A DNA stretch of 64,000 nt from Streptomyces sp. NBC_00285 (GTDB lineage: Bacteria > Actinomycetota > Actinomycetes > Streptomycetales > Streptomycetaceae). Under the pieces are notes generated by a model that ran no database searches, was not told the origin of the DNA, and saw only the letters and a program-made list of their open reading frames with translations. The stretch spans positions 3,286,001 through 3,350,000 of the forward strand of contig NZ_CP108055.1 of the NCBI RefSeq assembly GCF_036174265.1. Direction: 5' to 3'. Each line of letters begins with the position of its first letter. Position 1 is the first letter of the stretch. The translations under genes were made by a program, and so were the position numbers. Below, piece after piece: positions 59,132-64,000 of this stretch.

Positions 59132-60178
59132 TCAGCCGGGAGCGTCCCCCAGCTGGGGCGTGTGCGGAAAAGTACTGGCACGGACGACGAGTTGGGGTTC
59201 GATGAAGACCCCCTGCGAGCCCGAGGGGGACCTGCCTTCGATCAGGTCCAGAAGCAGGGAGATGCTCCGCTTGCCGACAGCCGCGAAATCCTGCCGGACG
59301 GTGGTGAGCGGTGGGGCGAAGAACTCCGCTTCCGGGATGTCGTCGAAGCCGACCACCGCGATGTCCTGCGGAGTGCGAACCCCCGCTTCGCGCAGTGCCC
59401 GCAACACCCCCAGTGCCATCTGGTCGTTGGCGACGAAGACGGCGGTCAGTCCACGGCCCACCCAGCCGGCCAGTTCCTGGCCCGCACGGTAGCCCGACAG
59501 CGGACTCCAGTCCCCCTGCAGCGGCGTCGGCGGCTCGACACCCGCCGCCTCGAGGGCGGACCGCCAGCCGACGGTCCGGTCGACCGCCTCCTGCCAGTCC
59601 TCGGGCCCGGCGAGATGCCAGACCGTGGCGTGTCCGGCGGCCAGCAGATGACCGGTGGCCAGCCTGGCGCCCAGCTGCTGGTCCACGTTGACGCTGGGGA
59701 CCTCCGCGCCGGACCCGGTACCCACGGCCACCACCGGGAAGGGGTGCCGGAGTTCCGCGAGGGCCTCGGTCGCCGACCGCTGCGGGGCGAGGACGATCAC
59801 CCCTTCCACGCCCCCCTCACTGAGGTGGTCCAGGGCTTCGGACAGCGTCTCCACGACCAGCTTGCGCAGACTGACCGTCGAGACGGTGTACCCCTCGGCG
59901 CGGGCCGCCTCCTCAAGGGCGAACAGGGTGCTGGCCGGCCCGTAGAGCGTGGTGTTGGCCGAGACCACTCCGAGGGTCCGGGTGCGCCTGGTCGCCAGGG
60001 CCCGCGCGGAGGAGTTGCGGCGGTAGCCCATCTCCTCGATCGCACGCAGGACTTTGGCGCGGGTCTCCTTGCGCACGTTGGGGTGATCCCCCAGGACGCG
60101 GGAGACGGTCTGGTGGGACACCCCGGCCACGCGGGCCACGTCGGCCATGGTGGGCGGCCGAAGCTGCAAGTGGTTCAC
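59132..60178 (-). CDS. LacI family transcriptional regulator
   Basis: A 348-residue repressor. PTMADVARVAGVSHQTVSRVLGDHPNVRKETRAKVLRAIEEMGYRRN is the LacI headpiece and hinge; the rest is a periplasmic-binding-type effector domain (VFVANDQMALGVLRAL; VVGFDDIPEAEFFAPPLTTVRQ). It most likely controls the adjacent transporter and sugar-acid genes. GTG 60178 has AAGGAGG about 8 nt upstream, better than the earlier in-frame ATG. A LacI-type operator lies 190 bp upstream. Confidence 0.93.
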   Translation of the reverse strand: MNHLQLRPPTMADVARVAGVSHQTVSRVLGDHPNVRKETRAKVLRAIEEMGYRRNSSARALATRRTRTLGVVSANTTLYGPASTLFALEEAARAEGYTVSTVSLRKLVVETLSEALDHLSEGGVEGVIVLAPQRSATEALAELRHPFPVVAVGTGSGAEVPSVNVDQQLGARLATGHLLAAGHATVWHLAGPEDWQEAVDRTVGWRSALEAAGVEPPTPLQGDWSPLSGYRAGQELAGWVGRGLTAVFVANDQMALGVLRALREAGVRTPQDIAVVGFDDIPEAEFFAPPLTTVRQDFAAVGKRSISLLLDLIEGRSPSGSQGVFIEPQLVVRASTFPHTPQLGDAPG

Positions 60179-60369
60179 GGTCGCACCTCCTTGGTGATCG
60201 CCGGCTGACGGGGACTGCGTTGTGGACGGACGATGGCGTGCCGTCCAGGTCACTCCGGTATTCCGGACATTCCCAAGAAAGCTGCTGGTAGGGACAGTTG
60301 GAGCACTGCCGACACGACGCTCATACCCCCTCAGATGCCGTTGGGCATCGATCGGTGAATGCGGAGGTT

Positions 60370-60387
60370 ATTGTGAGCGCTAACAAT
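60370..60387. promoter_or_regulatory. LacI-family operator
   Basis: ATTGTGAGCGCTAACAAT is an 18-bp dyad centred on GCGC with one mismatched pair. It matches the ATTGTTAGCGCTCACAAT style recognised by many Streptomyces LacI regulators. The nearest such regulator is the minus-strand gene starting at 60178. Confidence 0.85.
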
Positions 60388-60581
60388 TCATCTCGGTCAA
60401 GAGGGCTGCGGCGGGAAGTCGTCACGGTTGCGTAACGCGGCCGCCACGGATGCCGAGAGGGCGGCCGATCATGGCGGTACGTCCCACTGCGCCCCAGGGC
60501 GCGTCCCCGACGCGTCCGCGGGGCGGACGAGTGCCGCTCGGCCTCATGTCGGACACGTTTCGCCTTCGGACCTTCGGCCCA

Positions 60582-60649
60582 TTGACACCCCGACCGGGTC
60601 GTCCTTACCGTCGAGCCAGCATTTCGAACGTGAGCCGATATTTCGAACG
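60582..60649 (+). promoter_or_regulatory. dehydratase promoter with two identical downstream boxes
   Basis: TTGACA (60582-60587) and TACCGT (60606-60611) are 18 nt apart. The predicted start near 60618 is followed at once by ATTTCGAACG at 60621-60630 and again at 60640-60649, period 19 bp, where a bound repressor would block transcription. Confidence 0.7.
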
Positions 60650-60675
60650 GGCAGAAAGTCTAGGGAGCAGCTGAC

Positions 60676-61833
60676 GTGCGTATCACGGGAATCAGCACGC
60701 ATGTGGTCGGAACGCCATGGCGCAACCTGACCTACGTCCAGGTTCACACGGACGAGGGTCTCACCGGCGTCGGTGAGACACGCATGCTGGGCCACACCGA
60801 CGCACTGCTCGGCTACCTCCACGAGGCGCAGACCAACCACATTCTCGGGTCGGACCCGTTCTCTGTCGAGGACCTCGTCAAGAGGATGAAGTACGGCGAC
60901 TACGGGCGGGCCGGCGAGATCGTCATGTCCGGAATCGCCGTGATCGAGATGGCCTGCTGGGACATCAAGGGCAAGGCCCTCGGGGTGCCGGTCTGGCAGC
61001 TCCTGGGCGGCAAGGTCACCGACAGGGTGAAGGCGTACGCCAACGGCTGGTACACCACCGAGCGGACCCCGGAGGCGTACCACAAGGCCGCCCGGACGGT
61101 CGTGGAGCGCGGATACCGGGCGCTCAAGATCGACCCCTTCGGCACCGGCCACTTCGAACTGGACCACGAGCAGAGCCTGTACGCGGTCTCCCTCATCGAG
61201 GCCGTACGGGACGCCATCGGCCCCGACACCGAGCTGATGCTGGAGATGCACGGCCGCTTCTCCCCCGCCACCGCCGTCCGGCTGGCCAAGGACCTGGCCC
61301 CCTTCAAGCCCGCGTGGCTGGAGGAGCCCTGCCCGCCGGAGAACCTGAAGGCGCTGGAGAAGGTCGCCGCCAAGGTCGACATCCCGGTGGCCACCGGTGA
61401 GCGGATCCACGACCGCATCGAGTTCCGCGAGCTCTTCGAGAGCCAGGCCGTGGACATCATTCAGCCCGACGTCGGCCACATCGGCGGCATCTGGGAGACC
61501 CGGAAGCTCGCCGCCACGGCGGAGACCCACTACGTGCTCGTCGCCCCGCACAACGTCGGCGGCCCGGTGCTGACCGCCGCCTCCCTCCAAGTGGGCTTCA
61601 CCTCCCCGAACTTCAAGATCCTGGAGAACTTCAACGACTTCGCCGACGCGGAGATCAAGAAGGTCGTCAAGGGGGCGCCCGAGGTCGTGGACGGCTACTT
61701 CCACCTCTCCGACAAGCCCGGTCTCGGCGTCGAGCTGGACGTCGACGCGGCGGCCGAGTTCCCGCAGCAGCAGGCACGGTTCGATCTGTGGGCCGAGGGC
61801 TGGGAGCAGCGCAGGCCAAAGGGCTCCAAGTGA
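60676..61833 (+). CDS. enolase-superfamily sugar acid dehydratase
   Basis: A 385-residue mandelate racemase/muconate lactonizing type enzyme, expected to dehydrate a sugar acid to a 2-keto-3-deoxy acid. Metal ligands appear as E190-M-H192 (LMLEMHGRF, where galactonate dehydratases have D-x-H), EEP (216-218) and GER (241-243); His292 in APHNVGG is the acid or base. This resembles the DgoD/ManD group. GTG 60676 has GGGAG 8 nt upstream. Its last 4 bases overlap the zinc dehydrogenase start (GTGA), so they form an operon. Confidence 0.88.
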   Translation: MRITGISTHVVGTPWRNLTYVQVHTDEGLTGVGETRMLGHTDALLGYLHEAQTNHILGSDPFSVEDLVKRMKYGDYGRAGEIVMSGIAVIEMACWDIKGKALGVPVWQLLGGKVTDRVKAYANGWYTTERTPEAYHKAARTVVERGYRALKIDPFGTGHFELDHEQSLYAVSLIEAVRDAIGPDTELMLEMHGRFSPATAVRLAKDLAPFKPAWLEEPCPPENLKALEKVAAKVDIPVATGERIHDRIEFRELFESQAVDIIQPDVGHIGGIWETRKLAATAETHYVLVAPHNVGGPVLTAASLQVGFTSPNFKILENFNDFADAEIKKVVKGAPEVVDGYFHLSDKPGLGVELDVDAAAEFPQQQARFDLWAEGWEQRRPKGSK

Positions 61834-62834
61834 GCTTTGAGGTCGTCGTCGAGGCACCCGGCGAGCACCGGATCGACGAGCACACCCCGCGCGAGCCCGC
61901 CGCCGGGGAGGCGCTGGTGCGCGTCCACGCCGTCGGGATCTGCGGCAGCGACCGTGAGGTGTACCAGGGCAACCGGCCCGAGGGATACGTCCGTTATCCC
62001 CTCACTCCGGGCCACGAGTGGTCCGGGACGGTCGAGGCGGTGGGGACCGGTGTGCCTTCAACTCTCGTAGGCCGCAAGGTCGTCGGCGAGGGCTTCCGCA
62101 ACTGCCAGGTGTGCGACCGCTGCCACGCGGGCGAGACGACCCTGTGCAGCGCCGGGTACGAGGAGACCGGGTTCACCCACCCGGGCGCGATGGCCGCCAC
62201 CCTCACCCTGCCTGCACGTCTGCTCCATGTCCTGTCCGACAACGCCGACCTTACCGCCGCGGCTCTGCTGGAGCCGGCGGCCTGTGTCGCGGCCGCCGCA
62301 CTGAAGGCGAACGCCCTGCCCGGCGAGCGCGTGGCCGTCGTGGGCACGGGAACGCTCGGGATGTTCGCCATCCAGTTCCTGAAGGCGGCTTCGCCGGGCG
62401 AGCTGCTCGTGGTGGGGACGCGGCACGACCGGGCCGATCTCTCGAAGGCCTTCGGTGCCAGCGACTTCCGCACCAGGGACCAGGAGCTCCCCGACGGCTT
62501 CGACGTCGTCATCGAGACCGCCGGGTCCGCGTCGGCCGCGCGCACCGGTGCCGGTCTGCTGCGGCGCGGCGGACGTCTGGTCCTGACGGGCATCCCGGCA
62601 GCGGGCGCCGAGGGTCTGGACCCCACGGACCTGGTTGTACGACAACTGGAGGTGCAGACCGTCTTCGGGGCCCCGCCGGGCGCCTGGGCGCACACGGTGC
62701 GGGTGTTCGGGGCCGGTCTGCTCGATCCGCTGCCACTGATCACCCACGAGCTGCCGCTCGACGGGTTCCACGAGGCGATCGAACTGGTCGGGTCCGGTGA
62801 TCCGATGGTGGGCAAGGTGCTGCTCCGCCCATAG
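61830..62834 (+). CDS. zinc-dependent alcohol/polyol dehydrogenase (MDR)
   Basis: A 334-residue enzyme. Catalytic zinc ligands are Cys38 (GICGSD) and His62-Glu63 (GHEWSG); the structural zinc site is Cys92, 95, 98 and 106. VAVVGTGTLGMFAIQFLKAA binds NAD(P). It resembles sorbitol, threonine and sugar dehydrogenases. Placed after a dehydratase, it may oxidise a sugar or a 2-keto-3-deoxy product. GTG 61830 overlaps the dehydratase stop and has AAAGGG upstream. The next gene follows after 108 bp. Confidence 0.9.
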   Translation: MSFEVVVEAPGEHRIDEHTPREPAAGEALVRVHAVGICGSDREVYQGNRPEGYVRYPLTPGHEWSGTVEAVGTGVPSTLVGRKVVGEGFRNCQVCDRCHAGETTLCSAGYEETGFTHPGAMAATLTLPARLLHVLSDNADLTAAALLEPAACVAAAALKANALPGERVAVVGTGTLGMFAIQFLKAASPGELLVVGTRHDRADLSKAFGASDFRTRDQELPDGFDVVIETAGSASAARTGAGLLRRGGRLVLTGIPAAGAEGLDPTDLVVRQLEVQTVFGAPPGAWAHTVRVFGAGLLDPLPLITHELPLDGFHEAIELVGSGDPMVGKVLLRP

Positions 62835-62942
62835 CCGTACGCCGGTGCGGGGTGACCTGACCACCCCGCACCGGTGTACACCCAGCCCCGCACGACCTGA
62901 GCCGCGAACCTTGTCCGAGATACCGAACCAGAAGGAAAGCTT

Positions 62943-63914
62943 GTGACGACCGACGCTTCCGCCCCGGCGGCCCGCCGACCCGGCGAGCAGGCCCTCGCCG
63001 CTCTCGGCCTGGGCGCGCCCGCACTCGACCCCGCCGACGCCTCGCCGCACACCTTCCCCGGCGGCGGCCGCTGGCGCACCGAGATCCCCTCGTGCGAGGG
63101 CCCGGAAGCGCTGGCCGTCGTCCTGGAGGAAGCCGGGCGCCTCGACGTGCCGATCCACCGGATCAGCCAGGGCAGCGGCATCTGGATGCTGACCGACTCC
63201 GAGATCACCGAGATGGTCAAGGCCACCGGTGAACGCGACGTCGAGCTCTGCCTGTTCACCGGCCCGCGCGGCACCTGGGACATCGGCGCCTCGGCGCGCA
63301 CCGACTCAGGCGGCGCGGGACTCAGGGCCAGAGGTCACGACGCGGTGGCCGGCTGTGTCGAAGACGCCATCCGGGCAACCGAGTTGGGCGTGCAGTGCCT
63401 CCTCGTCGCCGACGAGGGCGTGCTGTGGACGCTGCACCGGGCGCGGGTCGCCGGCATCATCCCGGCCGACACCACACTGAAGTTGAGCGCGCTCGTCGGA
63501 CCCGTCAACCCGGCCGCGTTCGCGGTGTACGAGCAGCTGGGCGCCGACTCCCTGAACGTGCCGAGCGATCTGACGCTCGATCACCTCACCGAGATCCGGC
63601 GGGTGTCGGCCGCTCCCATGGACATGTACATCGAGGCCCCCGACGATCTCGGCGGCTATGTACGGATGTACGAGGTCGCCGAGCTCATCCGGCGCGGCGC
63701 ACCGCTGTACCTGAAGTTCGGCCTGTCCAAGACCCCGGGGATCTACCCGTACGGTCACCACCTGCGCGACCTGACCCTGAGCACGGCCCGGGAGCGGGTA
63801 CGGCGCGGTCGGCTCGCCCTGGACCTGCTCGCGCGGCACGGGGCGGACGGCGACATGGCGCCGCTCGGTTCGCGGCTGCCGGGTGATCTGAAGCGTTTCG
63901 AAACACCCTCATAA
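62943..63914 (+). CDS. TIM-barrel protein of uncertain function (peptidase U32-like)
   Basis: A 323-residue cytoplasmic protein. Strand-like segments DVPIHRISQGSG, ELCLFTGPRG, GVQCLLVADEGVL, TLKLSALVGPVN, ADSLNVPSDLTL, PMDMYIEAPDDLGG and APLYLKFGLSKTPGIYPYG follow the order of an (alpha/beta)8 barrel and resemble U32-type barrel proteins. I cannot name the reaction. Lys residues in YLKFGLSK could form a Schiff base. By context it might be the aldolase or next step for a 2-keto-3-deoxy acid. GTG 62943 has AAGGAAAG upstream. Its last codons overlap a GTTTCGAAAC palindrome. Confidence 0.6.
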   Translation: MTTDASAPAARRPGEQALAALGLGAPALDPADASPHTFPGGGRWRTEIPSCEGPEALAVVLEEAGRLDVPIHRISQGSGIWMLTDSEITEMVKATGERDVELCLFTGPRGTWDIGASARTDSGGAGLRARGHDAVAGCVEDAIRATELGVQCLLVADEGVLWTLHRARVAGIIPADTTLKLSALVGPVNPAAFAVYEQLGADSLNVPSDLTLDHLTEIRRVSAAPMDMYIEAPDDLGGYVRMYEVAELIRRGAPLYLKFGLSKTPGIYPYGHHLRDLTLSTARERVRRGRLALDLLARHGADGDMAPLGSRLPGDLKRFETPS

Positions 63915-63924
63915 CGTTTCGGAC
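63895..63924. promoter_or_regulatory. paired TTTCG boxes at the right window edge
   Basis: The perfect palindrome GTTTCGAAAC (63895-63904) and the half-like GTTTCGGAC (63916-63924) are 21 bp apart, overlapping the end of the TIM-barrel gene and probably upstream of the next gene outside the window. Confidence 0.5.
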
Positions 63925-64000
63925 AGACTCCCTTACAGAAGTCGACGCAGTCGCTCAGAATCACACACTCTTCTCTCGGTCGGAGCCCACACCTCCCTCC

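Larger units (their letters stand above)
60179..60675. promoter_or_regulatory. divergent control region of lacI-type and dehydratase genes
   Basis: This 497-bp gap holds no credible gene. It contains a LacI-type operator (60370-60387), a consensus-like promoter TTGACA (60582-60587) - 18 nt - TACCGT (60606-60611) for the dehydratase gene, and two identical ATTTCGAACG boxes just downstream of it (60621-60630, 60640-60649). Confidence 0.65.

Noticed and set aside
57788..60208. 806-codon plus-strand open frame
   Set aside because: It spans the antisense of the binding-protein and LacI genes and the gaps between them; no motif and no ribosome site.

Overview
The window is a stretch of Streptomyces chromosome. 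The evidence is very high G+C with G/C-rich third codon positions, frequent GTG starts, the order fasR-fabD-fabH-acpP-fabF, a homodimeric aceE next to a TerD/TerC cluster, and an SCO2400-type zinc-ribbon protein. From memory this order resembles the S. coelicolor SCO236x-SCO240x region (aceE1, fasR and fab genes). I could not run an alignment. I see no prophage, IS element, CRISPR array or integrase, so this looks like core chromosome.

Layout. 1-12 kb: housekeeping and membrane genes (end of a PhoD-type phosphatase, DoxX, two DedA proteins, a ketopantoate reductase homologue, MFS exporter, YihY), a tRNA-Val, a DUF4097 putative lipoprotein made of GDG repeats, and a coiled-coil protein. 12-21 kb: a tellurium/stress (Ter) module. 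It has a HAD phosphatase, a three-part PRTase-TRSP-StiP fusion, a CitE-like C-C lyase, three TerD proteins, a TerA-like protein and a TerC membrane protein, followed by a peroxiredoxin. 21-26 kb: DUF3052, aceE and a potassium channel. 26-36 kb: efflux pump with TetR, esterase-like proteins, a MerR/aldo-keto reductase operon, acetyltransferases, pirin. 34-40 kb: FasR and the complete type II fatty-acid core operon, closed by a 16-bp-stem terminator. 40-53 kb: lipases, mutarotase, GH3 glucosidase with TetR, a secreted pyroglutamyl-peptidase-like protein, EI24, serine hydrolase, and a MarR/oxidoreductase pair. 53-64 kb: a sugar or sugar-acid uptake and catabolism locus with a galactofuranose-type ABC transporter, a LacI regulator, an enolase-superfamily dehydratase, a zinc dehydrogenase and an unassigned TIM-barrel protein.

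The most interesting parts are the Ter module, which predicts synthesis of an unknown phosphoribosyl-derived metabolite and carries several perfect palindromes, and the sugar-acid locus, where a TTTCGAA motif repeats at regulatory positions beside a LacI-type operator. Many monocistronic genes also share a leaderless promoter layout: a TAnnnT box 6-7 nt before the start codon.
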